Below are positions 18,434 through 26,842 of a DNA stretch of 64,000 bases, in pieces. Numbering within the stretch: position 1 is the stretch's first letter; the number at the start of each line of letters is the position of its first letter. This stretch comes from Flavisolibacter ginsenosidimutans (GTDB lineage: Bacteria > Bacteroidota > Bacteroidia > Chitinophagales > Chitinophagaceae), in assembly GCF_007970805.1 (NCBI RefSeq), contig NZ_CP042433.1, forward strand, positions 868,001-932,000, written 5' to 3'. The position numbers and the translations under genes are program-made. The notes beneath the pieces are model-generated. The model was given only the letters and a program-made list of their open reading frames with translations. It did not search any database and was not told where the DNA came from.

Positions 18434-18988
18434 ATGAAAACTGAAAAACAAAAAATGATTGCCGGTGAGCTTTACGACCCGCTTGATGCGGTGTTGGTAG
18501 CCGACCGCTTGCAAACAAGATTGTTGCTAAAAGCATTAAATGATTCGGGAGAAGACGAAACAGAAAAGAGAAAAAATATTTTGGCAAAACTCATTCCTCA
18601 TGCCGCCGAAGACTTGTGGCTTCAACCACCGTTCTATTGCGATTACGGCTACAACATTTACATCGGCTACAACGTTTTCTTCAACTTTAATTGCGTGGTG
18701 CTTGATGTAAGTACCGTTACGATTGGTAGCCGCACCATGTTTGGGCCAAACGTGCAGCTTTATACGGCCACGCATCCAATGAACCACGTAGAAAGAGCAT
18801 CGGGGCTTGAATACGCAAAACCGATTGTCATTGGCGACGATGTTTGGGTAGGCGGCAGCGTTGTGGTTTGCCCGGGTGTTACCATTGGCCACCGCAGTGT
18901 TATTGGCGCGGGAAGTGTCGTAACCAAAAATATTCGGGCTGATGTTTTCGCCGCAGGCAATCCATGCAGGGTGATACGGGAGTTGTGA
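18434..18988 (+). CDS. Sugar O-acetyltransferase (maltose/galactoside acetyltransferase type)
   Basis: A 184-residue acetyl-CoA dependent enzyme of the left-handed beta-helix family. The N-terminal helical domain has MIAGELYDPLD and the hexapeptide repeats start near FYCDYGYNIYIGYNVFFNFN. The catalytic His lies in YTATHPMNHVERASGLEYAKP, which is diagnostic of Maa/LacA-type enzymes, and the end is VWVGGSVVVCPGVTIGHRSV...AGNPCRVIREL. Sugar specificity cannot be told. Its stop codon lies inside an inverted repeat element (18983-19045). Confidence 0.95.
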   Translation: MKTEKQKMIAGELYDPLDAVLVADRLQTRLLLKALNDSGEDETEKRKNILAKLIPHAAEDLWLQPPFYCDYGYNIYIGYNVFFNFNCVVLDVSTVTIGSRTMFGPNVQLYTATHPMNHVERASGLEYAKPIVIGDDVWVGGSVVVCPGVTIGHRSVIGAGSVVTKNIRADVFAAGNPCRVIREL

Positions 18989-19072
18989 TAGTAGGATATT
19001 GAGCTATTGCTATGCAGGCACGTACCCAGTATCCTACTATCACAATATCCTGATATCTCAATATCTTCCTCT
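18983..19072. repeat. Inverted phrase-repeat element (GATATTG type), copy 1
   Basis: Bases 18983-18998 and 19030-19045 form a perfect 16 bp inverted repeat around a 31-base core; the right side continues with more AATATC/GATATC phrases to about 19072. It begins inside the last codons of the acetyltransferase gene. Same phrase family as 30803-30902 and 33659-33748. Confidence 0.75.
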
Positions 19073-19102
19073 GCCTTTTGTATCTTGTATGAAAACTTTT
19101 TT

Positions 19103-19366
19103 ATGTACATCGTCGTCCACCACGACATTGCCGACACCGAAGACTTCTGGGCTTCGGCGCAACGCAACCTTCCGCGGCTTCCCGAAGGCGGCGTCAAGCG
19201 CATTGTCAATCTTTTTCCCAACCAAAGCATGGACAAATGCACCTGCGTGTGGGAAGCCGATTCCATTGAAAATTTGGACAAATACCTGCGGGAAAAAGTT
19301 GGTGATTCAAGCCGTGAATCTTACTATCAAATTAATGAAGCAACGGCCGTTGGTCTCTTTGGCTAA
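19103..19366 (+). CDS. Small conserved-looking protein of unknown function, alpha/beta
   Basis: An 87-residue soluble protein I cannot name. It starts at ATG 19103 (MYIVVHHDIADTEDFW) and reads as alternating beta and alpha: a strand, a helix around DFWASAQRNLPRLP, a strand VKRIVNLFP, a strand KCTCVWEAD, a helix SIENLDKYLREKV, and a final SSRESYYQINEATAVGL. This resembles a dimeric ferredoxin-like (alpha+beta barrel) fold. Its TAA overlaps the stop of hmuV on the other strand by four bases (CTAA). Confidence 0.7.
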   Translation: MYIVVHHDIADTEDFWASAQRNLPRLPEGGVKRIVNLFPNQSMDKCTCVWEADSIENLDKYLREKVGDSSRESYYQINEATAVGLFG

Positions 19367-20139
19367 AACAAAACAAAAGGTTTGTCTTTGCCCGGTACGT
19401 GAACAATTGAAGGCAGAATGCCAAAGGTGTTAAACAGCATCGCCGGCGTTAATGCCGCCGCGTCGTTCACATCGTACAAAATATCCCCGTCTTTCATAAA
19501 CAGCAGCCGGTCGGCAAAAGCAATGGCTAAATTGATGTCGTGCAAAACCGCAATGACGGTGGTTCCTTTGCGGCAAAAGTCTTTGGCCACTTTCATTAAC
19601 TGGTGTTGATACTTTACATCAAGGTGCGATACCGGCTCATCCAAAAAAAGCAATCGTCCTTCTACTTCTTCCTCACTCCATATTTGCGAGAGCACCCGGC
19701 TCATTTGTACCTTTTGCGCTTCGCCGCCAGACAGCGTTGTGTAATCGCGTTGCAGCAAATGTTCTATGTCCATCAATTTCACGGCTTCGCCGCAAACGGC
19801 GTTGTCTTTTGCCGAAGGCCGCGTGGCGAAATAAGGATAGCGGCCCATGAGAATGATTTCTTCCACAGTTATCGGGAAGGCCAAATGATAATGTTGCGAA
19901 AGCACGGCACGACGCATGGCCAGGCTGTTTTTTGAGTACTCACGCAGGTCGTTGCCGTCCAGGTAAACTTCGCCGGAAGAAGGCTTCAATTCACCCGACA
20001 AGATTTTCAGCATTGTTGATTTGCCCGCGCCGTTAGCGCCCATTACCACGTGGAAGCCTCCCGCTGCAAAGTGGACCGAGGCTTCCTGCAGAAGCGTTTT
20101 ATCGCCAACCTTAAAACTTATTTTTTTTGCGTTAAGCAC
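19363..20139 (-). CDS. hmuV: Heme ABC transporter, ATP-binding protein
   Basis: A 258-residue ABC ATPase. Walker A is GANGAGKST, the Q-loop region RAVLSQHYHLAFPITVEEIILMGRYP, signature LSGGEAQKVQMSRVL, Walker B LLFLDEPVSHLD and the H-loop AVLHDINLA. The FPITVEEIILMGR region is typical of HmuV. It would energise heme transport across the inner membrane with HmuU. Start is GTG at 20139, overlapping the hmuU stop by 8 bases, which suggests translational coupling. It ends tail-to-tail with the 87-residue gene. Confidence 0.93.
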   Translation of the reverse strand: MLNAKKISFKVGDKTLLQEASVHFAAGGFHVVMGANGAGKSTMLKILSGELKPSSGEVYLDGNDLREYSKNSLAMRRAVLSQHYHLAFPITVEEIILMGRYPYFATRPSAKDNAVCGEAVKLMDIEHLLQRDYTTLSGGEAQKVQMSRVLSQIWSEEEVEGRLLFLDEPVSHLDVKYQHQLMKVAKDFCRKGTTVIAVLHDINLAIAFADRLLFMKDGDILYDVNDAAALTPAMLFNTFGILPSIVHVPGKDKPFVLF

Positions 20140-21184
20140 CGTAACCTCCTTTTGGTTGAATCAGGTTAAAGCGCTTCAATAAAACGATGAAAACCGGTGC
20201 GCCAACCAGCGACGTAATGATGCCGATGGGCATTTCGGCAGGCGCCAATAGCAAGCGGGCAGCTAAATCAGCAAGGGTTAAAAGTGTAGCGCCCAAAATA
20301 GCGGAAGCAGGCAACAATCTTCGGTTATCGCTGCCAATTAACAAGCGTACAAGATGTGGAACAATCAAACCCATAAAAGCAATCACGCCAACGAAAGACG
20401 TTGCCACAGCCACCATCGCCGTGTTTAAAATCATGATGCGGCGCTTTAGTTTCTCCGCGTCTATTCCCAAATAATTTGCTTCTTCTTCGCCAAGCAGCAA
20501 TGCGTTTAATCCTTTTGCATCGCGAAGCGTAATAAAAAAGATGATCGCGGCAACGCCGCCAACAATTGCCACCTGCGTCCACGAGGCGCCGGAGAAGGTT
20601 CCCAGGTTCCAAAAGGTAATGCTGCGGGCCTGCGGATCGCGGGCAATGTAACTCATAAAGCCAGTGCCGCTTAGGCAAACGGCATTCACCGCAATGCCAA
20701 TTAGCAGTAGCGATAAGATGGAAACGCGGCCCGCACTTTTTGCCAGCGAATACACCAAAAAGGTTGCCGCCAAAGCTCCCAAAAAAGCAACTACCGGCAG
20801 CAACAAAGGGCCTGTGTAACTTTTTACTTCGGGACTCATTTTTGCCGCCAGCACAAACACCAGCGAAGCGCCGAAAGCCGCACCGGACGAGGTTCCTACC
20901 AATCCAGGCTCAACGATTGGATTGCGAAAAAGGCCTTGCATCAATACACCGCTTACGGCGAGCACAGCGCCGGTAATTCCGCAAAGTAAAACACGCGGCA
21001 GCCGCAATTGAATGAACACCGCTTCGTAAATATTTGCAGGTTCTTTGCCGCTGAAAAAATGCCGAAGGGAAAAAAACATGTCCGACGGCAATACCGATAC
21101 AGCGCCAAAGCCAATGCCGCCAAGCAGCACGACAAGCAGAAGCAAGAGTAGTACCGGGAAGAAGGCTTTATTTCGTCGCAGCAC
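20132..21184 (-). CDS. hmuU: Heme ABC transporter permease (FecCD family)
   Basis: A 350-residue FecCD-type permease with about 10 hydrophobic segments. Family motifs include LRLPRVLLCGITGAVLAVSG, MQGLFRNPIVEPGLVGTSSG, the coupling-helix region LLLGEEEANYLGIDAE and GVIAFMGLIVPHLVRLLIG. It forms the inner-membrane channel for heme received from HmuT. Start is GTG at 21184, overlapping the hmuT gene by 17 bases. Confidence 0.93.
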   Translation of the reverse strand: MLRRNKAFFPVLLLLLLVVLLGGIGFGAVSVLPSDMFFSLRHFFSGKEPANIYEAVFIQLRLPRVLLCGITGAVLAVSGVLMQGLFRNPIVEPGLVGTSSGAAFGASLVFVLAAKMSPEVKSYTGPLLLPVVAFLGALAATFLVYSLAKSAGRVSILSLLLIGIAVNAVCLSGTGFMSYIARDPQARSITFWNLGTFSGASWTQVAIVGGVAAIIFFITLRDAKGLNALLLGEEEANYLGIDAEKLKRRIMILNTAMVAVATSFVGVIAFMGLIVPHLVRLLIGSDNRRLLPASAILGATLLTLADLAARLLLAPAEMPIGIITSLVGAPVFIVLLKRFNLIQPKGGYGA

Positions 21185-22049
21185 CGGTTATGGGATAAAG
21201 TTCCTGAATGAGTTTAATGACGTTGTCGCCGCTGCGCGGACCAAAGTAAATAAGGTCGTGCTCTTCAAAACGAATCACGCGGCGATTCTTGCCGGCGTTT
21301 GTCAACGCAACACCGGGCACGCTGGAAATAAACTTGTCCATGCTGCCCATTTTATCGTAACCGTAATCGGTGGCGATGATGACGTCGGGATTGGCAAGTG
21401 CCACGGCTTCGGGACTCATTTCCCGTACGCCTTCTGTGGGCGTGCCGCCCGCAAGGCGAATCATTTTATCGCCCACGCCGTTTCTTCCGCTCATGACAAA
21501 ATAATTGTTATTGCGCAAGCCAAAATGAATGATCATCACCTTCAGTGAATCGTGAATTTTCCGGGCTTTCAAGGTATCGGCGGCACGGGCAAGTCCTTCG
21601 TCCATTTTTTTAACAAGAGAATCGGCCTTCGGCTCTTCGCCAAAAAAATTACCGAGCTCTTTTAAAAGCAATCTTGCACTGTCAACGGTGTTGGCACCGC
21701 CGAAGGCTTTTGTTTTCAAACCCGCTTTTTCAATTTGCGGCAATACGTTATCGGGGCCGATGTCATTGCTGTGAATGACTAGGCCGGGGTTCATGGCAAC
21801 AATGGCCTCGGGACTTAAGGAACGGTGATAGCCAACGGTCTTCAGCAACTTGGCACTGTCGGGATACGTGCTGCTTAAATCCACAGCCACAATGTCGTGG
21901 CCTTTGCCTAACGCAAAAACCATTTCGGTCAACTGTTTTGAAAGGCACACAATGCGCATGTCTTTGGCACCGCCTGATTCTTTGTTACCAAAACGGTCGC
22001 AAGCAAAGAGCACAAAAGCAAGAAGGAATAATAAGAAAAACTTTTTCAT
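21168..22049 (-). CDS. hmuT: Heme-binding periplasmic lipoprotein of ABC transporter
   Basis: A 293-residue cluster A-2 type binding protein. I chose ATG at 22049, which gives a lipoprotein signal (MKKFFLLFLLAFVLFAC, Cys17). Family features are RIVCLSKQLTEMVFALGKG, VAVDLSSTYPDSAKLLKTVGYHRSLSPEAI and NPGLVIHSNDIGPDNVL, which match HmuT/PhuT-like heme-binding proteins better than siderophore binders. It lies 90 bp downstream of the TonB receptor and overlaps hmuU, so outer-membrane and inner-membrane heme uptake are encoded together. Confidence 0.92.
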   Translation of the reverse strand: MKKFFLLFLLAFVLFACDRFGNKESGGAKDMRIVCLSKQLTEMVFALGKGHDIVAVDLSSTYPDSAKLLKTVGYHRSLSPEAIVAMNPGLVIHSNDIGPDNVLPQIEKAGLKTKAFGGANTVDSARLLLKELGNFFGEEPKADSLVKKMDEGLARAADTLKARKIHDSLKVMIIHFGLRNNNYFVMSGRNGVGDKMIRLAGGTPTEGVREMSPEAVALANPDVIIATDYGYDKMGSMDKFISSVPGVALTNAGKNRRVIRFEEHDLIYFGPRSGDNVIKLIQELYPITGAATK

Positions 22050-22139
22050 CGAAAAATTTTTACCGCAGAAAACAAGAACAATTTGAAATGTCAAAATCTG
22101 TTACAAGTTCTCTTTGCCTCGTTCTCTGCGGCGATTGCT

Positions 22140-24575
22140 TTAAAAATTATACTTCAAATTCACGGTTCCAAAATAAACGGCCTCCGTTGGCCCAACCATG
22201 TACGCATCCGGTATTTGGTTCACAAAAACCATGATAGGGTATTTTATTCCGGCGATGTTGTTCACGCCGAAAGACGCATCCAGATCAAAGTGGCGTGAAA
22301 GTGAATGACGGTAACCCAGTTTTGCGTTCAGTAAACTGTAGCTGGTTACATGATAAGGCACACCGTTCGCTAAACCATCCGATGTGAGCGGGAACGGATC
22401 GCGGTAGGTGTACGCAAGGTTTCCGTAAAGACCCGGCTTCGTCGTAAAATCAAAACCAGCGCTGGTCACCCATTTTGAAACGCCGGCCACTCTGTTGCCC
22501 TTATAGTTTACCACTGTTGAAAGCGTGGTTGAGAAAGGATAATCGTCGTACTTGAAATCGGAATACGTGACGTTGGCAAAAGGCATAATGGCGCTAACGA
22601 AACCAGTAGATGATTGATAGACTGTTGACTTTAACAAAGCCTCAATTCCTTTATGCGTTTGCTTTCCGCCGTTGAAAACATAACTGTAAAGCGTAGCAGT
22701 GCCCGCAGCGTTCACTACGTTTTTGTTGGAGAATTTGTCGCTGAAGATGGCTTCAAATAATGCTAACTGGTAATTGAGTTTTCCCTTGAGCAGCGAACCT
22801 TTTGTGCCGATTTCAAACTGATCGCCGGTTTCGGGTTTCAGATGGCTGTTTACGACGCCGGTTTCGGATGAAGCCGTTGCTGCGTACGGAATGTAAAAGA
22901 AGGAACTGACCGGCGCTTTGTATGCACGGTTATAGGATGCGTAAACAGAAAATTCCTTGCTAAAAACTTTGTTCAAGGCCACACGCGGCGAGAGTCCCGG
23001 GTAATAAGTCGTGTCGTAGTGCGTTGGTTTGTTGGGTGTGGCTGCGCTGTAAATGCGGTCGTCGAGCGCCACTTTCATGTTGCTCCAACCCAACCCGGCT
23101 GTAATAGAAAAATCGCTGGGCAAAGCCAGGGTCCATTCCGTAAACAGAGAGCTTGTGGCCGTGATACTGTAAACGTTCGAGGTTGTTCCATTGGCGCCTG
23201 CGGCGGTACTTCCAATGATGAAATAAGGATCGCCATAACGCCAAACGTGCGTTGCGCCAAGCGGATCAATCATGCCGTAGCCGATGGTTTGCGCATTCTG
23301 GCGTTGCGTTTCTACCCCGGTTGTGCCGCTTAGCGTTGCGCCGTTGCCAACGGCAAACTTTGTATCAAACGTTGAACGAAGCCCGATGTTTAACGCCAGT
23401 TTATCCGTCCAACCTCCTGCCGAAGAAACGTTGCTCGTAAAACTTGTTCCGAAGATTGAGGTTGTGTTGGAAAGGTTGTTGTTGAACTGGTAAGTGTGTT
23501 CAGCACCGGCTCGAAAGGTATAAACATTACTGTGTGCGTTGCGCTTGATGTATTCGGGGTTTCCGCTAAAATCGTTTGCGTCCCATTGCTGAATGGTTAA
23601 CTCGCCGCTGCGTTGGTCGTAACTGTTGCTGTACCCAAAATACGTGTTGATGGTTTGCTTCGCGTTGGGTGTAAACTCGGCCACTGCATTCACAAAACTC
23701 TTTCGCGAGTTGTCGTGAATCGTATAGCCTTCGGTCTTTTGGTTGCCGTAGTTCAAGAGCAAAGAAGAACGTTCGCCTGCTGTGGCAAACTGCGTGGTGT
23801 AGCGTTGTAGGTTGTAATTTCCAACAAGCGCTTCCTGGCTAACGTAAGTCTTTCCCTTTTCCGGACGGATTGTGTGTAGGTTCACGACGCCGGCAATAGC
23901 CAAGCCGTACAAAGTTCCGGACGGCCCTTTCACCACTTCCACGTTGCCAATGGAGCCAAAATCAATATCGTCCAACGTTGTAATGCCCTCTGCATCGGTT
24001 ACCGGAATGCCGTTGAGGTAAACTTTGTAGCCCTGTCCGTCAAAGTTTGATGAGATTCCTCTCGTTCCTCTTGAACCGTTTCCGTAGCCGCGAATGTTGA
24101 ATTGTTGTCCGCCCGAAACGCTTCGCCGGCTCATGGTTACACCGGGAACGTTTTGAAGGATGGCATCGTCCAGAAACAAACCGGTGCTGCGTTTTAATTC
24201 AACGGGACTAAGCTTGGTAATGGAATTGGGCTGGTAGAGAAGTGCTTTGTTTTGATTGGATGTAGCGGTTATCTCCACGCGGTCGAGTGTTTGCGCCGTA
24301 GGCTGCAAGGCAACGAAGAGTTCCTCGCCGCAGTCGCCGATTGTTTTTTGTGCGGCGGTATAGCCCACGTAGCTAACGGAAAGCGATTGTGCTTTGCCAC
24401 ATTCAAGTGTGAACGTCCCGTTGTTGTCGGTTACAATTTTTTTCCCCGCGTAGATAACGGTAGCGCCAGAAAGCGGTGTGTTGGTGGCCGCATCGGTTAC
24501 ACGGCCTTTGATGTTTTGTGCCTTTGCAAAAAGGCAGGTTGCCACAAACGCAGCAACGCATAGAATTTGTTTCAT
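22140..24575 (-). CDS. TonB-dependent receptor, probable heme/iron uptake
   Basis: An 811-residue outer-membrane receptor. After the signal peptide (LFAKAQ) a carboxypeptidase-like CarboxypepD_reg domain (IKGRVTDAATNTPLSGATVIYA) occupies about 20-105, followed by the plug (LLDDAILQNVPGV-like region, RGYGNGSRGTRG, YLNGIPVTDAEGITTLDDID, VEVVKGPSGTLYG) and a 22-strand-type barrel ending AVYFGTVNLKYNF. I chose ATG at 24575 for the signal peptide. It is cotranscribed with hmuTUV downstream, which supports heme or ferric-complex transport. Confidence 0.93.
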   Translation of the reverse strand: MKQILCVAAFVATCLFAKAQNIKGRVTDAATNTPLSGATVIYAGKKIVTDNNGTFTLECGKAQSLSVSYVGYTAAQKTIGDCGEELFVALQPTAQTLDRVEITATSNQNKALLYQPNSITKLSPVELKRSTGLFLDDAILQNVPGVTMSRRSVSGGQQFNIRGYGNGSRGTRGISSNFDGQGYKVYLNGIPVTDAEGITTLDDIDFGSIGNVEVVKGPSGTLYGLAIAGVVNLHTIRPEKGKTYVSQEALVGNYNLQRYTTQFATAGERSSLLLNYGNQKTEGYTIHDNSRKSFVNAVAEFTPNAKQTINTYFGYSNSYDQRSGELTIQQWDANDFSGNPEYIKRNAHSNVYTFRAGAEHTYQFNNNLSNTTSIFGTSFTSNVSSAGGWTDKLALNIGLRSTFDTKFAVGNGATLSGTTGVETQRQNAQTIGYGMIDPLGATHVWRYGDPYFIIGSTAAGANGTTSNVYSITATSSLFTEWTLALPSDFSITAGLGWSNMKVALDDRIYSAATPNKPTHYDTTYYPGLSPRVALNKVFSKEFSVYASYNRAYKAPVSSFFYIPYAATASSETGVVNSHLKPETGDQFEIGTKGSLLKGKLNYQLALFEAIFSDKFSNKNVVNAAGTATLYSYVFNGGKQTHKGIEALLKSTVYQSSTGFVSAIMPFANVTYSDFKYDDYPFSTTLSTVVNYKGNRVAGVSKWVTSAGFDFTTKPGLYGNLAYTYRDPFPLTSDGLANGVPYHVTSYSLLNAKLGYRHSLSRHFDLDASFGVNNIAGIKYPIMVFVNQIPDAYMVGPTEAVYFGTVNLKYNF

Positions 24576-24625
24576 CTTGCGATTTGTTTGCTGATAAAAT
24601 GGTGATACGGTTCTGTAAAAAGAAA

Positions 24626-25135
24626 TCAGCAAACCCGGGGTGGCGGCGTCAACACCTGTGTTGGTGTAGCGAGAAGTGAAAAAGCATAAAGAGAAAAGGA
24701 TGTCAACTTTTCTTGTAGAAAAATTTCGCTTTTTAAAACGGTTACGGGAAGAAAGGGTGCTTTTAATAATTTGAAAAGTGATTGCGACGGACTCTTCTCA
24801 GAAGAAGAATTTTGCGTTTTGAGGTACTGATCCACAAGCGCCGTTTCTTTAGCATCGGCAAGGCACCAACAAACCGTTTTGCCGTCTTTCTTCTCAATTT
24901 CCACTACATCGAACATGGTGTTTTGATAGCGAAATTCTGTTTTGCTTTCCCAATCAAGTGAAGCCAGGCCGGATGTGGTAAAAACAAGCTCGGTCAGTTC
25001 GGTTCTTCTTGTATTTATCAATTCTTTTTTGACGGCTGATTTTATTTCGGCAAGGCGAAACTGGTAAAGCAAATGATAGCCTCCGACAAGGAAAAGCAGG
25101 CAGCAAAGCGCTAGTATGGTCAGAAACTTTCTCAC
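24626..25135 (-). CDS. Uncharacterised membrane-anchored protein at head of the heme operon
   Basis: A 169-residue protein I do not recognise. One N-terminal hydrophobic helix (LTILALCCLLFLVGGYHLLY) would anchor it, leaving the rest outside the cytoplasm: an alpha/beta segment TELTELVFTTSGLASLDWES, a strand pair with KTVCWCLADAKE, and a Ser-rich linker. A second hydrophobic patch lies at about 140-155 (SFSLYAFSLLATPTQVL) and the tail is TPPPRVC. Start is GTG at 25135. It is 50 bp upstream of the TonB receptor and on the same strand, so a role in heme or metal uptake is inferred from position only. Confidence 0.75.
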   Translation of the reverse strand: MRKFLTILALCCLLFLVGGYHLLYQFRLAEIKSAVKKELINTRRTELTELVFTTSGLASLDWESKTEFRYQNTMFDVVEIEKKDGKTVCWCLADAKETALVDQYLKTQNSSSEKSPSQSLFKLLKAPFLPVTVLKSEIFLQEKLTSFSLYAFSLLATPTQVLTPPPRVC

Positions 25136-25195
25136 GCAGTGATGCTAAGATAAGTTCTCCAAACTGTTTGTTGTTGCCGATGAAAGAAAAAACTT

Positions 25196-26254
25196 TTACT
25201 GTCCTTGCTCTGTTTTCTGCAGTTCCGAAAGTTTCGGCCGCAGCCTCGCTCTTGATTTGTTGAAAACGTTTCGGCCCTTGTCAACGCCCTTGCGTTTTTC
25301 TTTTTGTTCTTCAAGCGGAAGGTGAATGAAATCAAAACATTCAGGACCACATGTTCCCTCCCACTTTGTTTTACATTCCTCGCACTGAATAAAGAGCAAG
25401 TGACATCCTTCGTTGGCACAGTTCACGTGTGTATCGGCAGGCGTTCCGCATTGGTGGCATTTGGAAATAACCTCTTCTGTTACCCGTTCTCCAAGACGGT
25501 TGTCGAAAACAAAATTCTTTCCGCGAAACTTCAGCGGCAGGCCGTTTTCTTTTGCCTGGTTCACGTAGTTAATGATGCCGCCCTCAAGGTGGAAAACATT
25601 TTTGAATCCCTTGTGCAACATGTAAGCACTGGCCTTTTCGCAACGAATGCCACCGGTGCAGTACATGATGATGTTCTTTTCTTTTGCGTCTTTCAGCATG
25701 TCAGCAGCCATCGGCAATTGTTCGCGAAACGTATCAGACGGAACTTCGATGGCGCTTTCAAAATGTCCCACTTCATACTCGTAATGATTGCGCATGTCCA
25801 CCACAATCGTTTCCGGATTTTCGGTCAGGCGGTTGAAGGCTTCGGCGTTCACGTATTTGCCCCGATTTTCCATATCGAAGCCTGGATCTTCGATGCCGTC
25901 GGCTACAATCTTGTCCCGCACTTTTATTTTCAACACCCAAAACGACTTGCCGTCGTCATCCACGGCAATGTTTAAACGAATTCCGTTCAAGGGACTGATG
26001 GAATACAAATAATTTTTAAAAGCTTCGAAATTTGACATCGGTACGCTGATTTGTGCGTTGATGCCTTCGTGCGCCACGTAAATACGGCCAAACACGTTCA
26101 ACTTGTCGAGATGCAAAAACAGTTCGTCCCGGAAAGCTTTCGGGTCGGCAACGGGAAAATAATGGTAGAAGGAAATGGTTGTACGCGGTTCGGTTTCCGC
26201 CAACAAGCGTTGCTTCAGTTCCTTTTGGGAAATGCGGTTGTGTAATGCTGCCAT
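25196..26254 (-). CDS. trhO: tRNA uridine(34) hydroxylase, rhodanese family
   Basis: A 352-residue TrhO/YceA protein, which makes 5-hydroxyuridine at tRNA position 34. The N-terminal domain has YHYFPVADP and [13 protein letters not shown]; the rhodanese domain has [15 protein letters not shown] and the active-site loop [15 protein letters not shown] with its conserved Cys. The C-terminal zinc-binding-like extension carries [22 protein letters not shown] and CGPEC. I chose ATG at 26254 ([13 protein letters not shown]). A matching promoter box lies at 26303-26310. Confidence 0.94.
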   Translation of the reverse strand: MAALHNRISQKELKQRLLAETEPRTTISFYHYFPVADPKAFRDELFLHLDKLNVFGRIYVAHEGINAQISVPMSNFEAFKNYLYSISPLNGIRLNIAVDDDGKSFWVLKIKVRDKIVADGIEDPGFDMENRGKYVNAEAFNRLTENPETIVVDMRNHYEYEVGHFESAIEVPSDTFREQLPMAADMLKDAKEKNIIMYCTGGIRCEKASAYMLHKGFKNVFHLEGGIINYVNQAKENGLPLKFRGKNFVFDNRLGERVTEEVISKCHQCGTPADTHVNCANEGCHLLFIQCEECKTKWEGTCGPECFDFIHLPLEEQKEKRKGVDKGRNVFNKSRARLRPKLSELQKTEQGQ

Positions 26255-26302
26255 AAATAAATTTTGGCTCACTTGCAGGGTGAGAAAAATTTTTAAACGG
26301 CG

Positions 26303-26310
26303 CAAAGATA
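26303..26310 (-). promoter_or_regulatory. Promoter -7 box for trhO
   Basis: Minus-strand TATCTTTG matches the Bacteroidota -7 consensus TAnnTTTG. It lies 48 bases before the trhO ATG. No clear -33 TTTG at standard spacing. Confidence 0.55.
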
Positions 26311-26359
26311 GCCTTCGCATCCTCTCGGAAATGTGAAAGAAAGACTGATTTTACTCAGC

Positions 26360-26704
26360 TTAAATAACGCCGGCAAGAATGAGAACAAGGGCAATGATGG
26401 CAAGAACCAGCGCAGCCACCGGGGCAAGCACAATCAGCGCAATCAAAGCAATACCCAGTAAAATGTAGATCAGTGTTCTATCGGAAACGGATGCTCTTGG
26501 ACTAAAAAGCGATTTTGCTTTTAGCTTGAGCGTGGTAAGAAAAAATTGACGCTTCAGTTTTCGAACGCTTTTCTTGCTCATTTGCGCACCGTAAACCGAA
26601 AGAATGACCATGCTGAACAAAGCATCGCCTATATCATTGGAAGGAGTGTTTGGCGTAACGGGAACCGGTTTCTCTACGTGTTGGATGGTTGTGCTGAATG
26701 CCAT
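26360..26704 (-). CDS. Small membrane protein of unknown function
   Basis: A 114-residue protein. The N-half is polar and basic (KKSVRKLKRQFFLTTLKLKAKSLF, quoted in parts: residues about 44-66), and the C-terminus has two adjoining hydrophobic segments (YILLGIALIALIVLAP and ALVLAIIALVLILAGVI), so it is a membrane protein with a cytoplasmic basic region. I do not recognise the family. It stands alone, with its own promoter-like box at 26742-26749 and a phrase repeat upstream. Confidence 0.7.
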   Translation of the reverse strand: MAFSTTIQHVEKPVPVTPNTPSNDIGDALFSMVILSVYGAQMSKKSVRKLKRQFFLTTLKLKAKSLFSPRASVSDRTLIYILLGIALIALIVLAPVAALVLAIIALVLILAGVI

Positions 26705-26741
26705 AATTTATTCTTTTGGTTTGGGGTAATAAGGTCGGGGG

Positions 26742-26749
26742 CAAAAATA
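26742..26749 (-). promoter_or_regulatory. Promoter -7 box for the 114-residue membrane protein
   Basis: Minus-strand TATTTTTG matches TAnnTTTG, with a TTTG about 21 bases upstream that could be the -33 element. The -33 part lies within the arm of the phrase repeat at 26751-26842, so the repeat would supply part of the promoter. Confidence 0.55.
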
Positions 26750-26750
26750 A

Positions 26751-26842
26751 GGAATGTAAAATGTAAAATCCAAAATGCGAAAGTGCCGTTCAGTTGAAGC
26801 GATTTACGTTCTGCATTCTATATTTTATGTTTTACATTTTCC
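26751..26842. repeat. Inverted phrase-repeat element (AAAATGTA type)
   Basis: Left arm 26751-26781 (ATGTAAAATGTAAAATCC-like phrases) pairs imperfectly with right arm 26809-26842 (TATTTTATGTTTTACATTTT), about 26 matching positions with small gaps. The core of about 27 bases contains GTGCCGTTCAG. The right arm runs into the 3' end of the DUF5686 gene. Confidence 0.65.

Noticed and set aside
18336..18587. Minus-strand frame overlapping the O-acetyltransferase start
   Set aside because: It overlaps a clear gene on the plus strand and lacks coding features.
22095..25195. Cobalamin riboswitch upstream of the TonB receptor operon
   Set aside because: The gaps (50 and 60 bp) are too short and no B12-box is seen; neighbouring hmuTUV point to heme.
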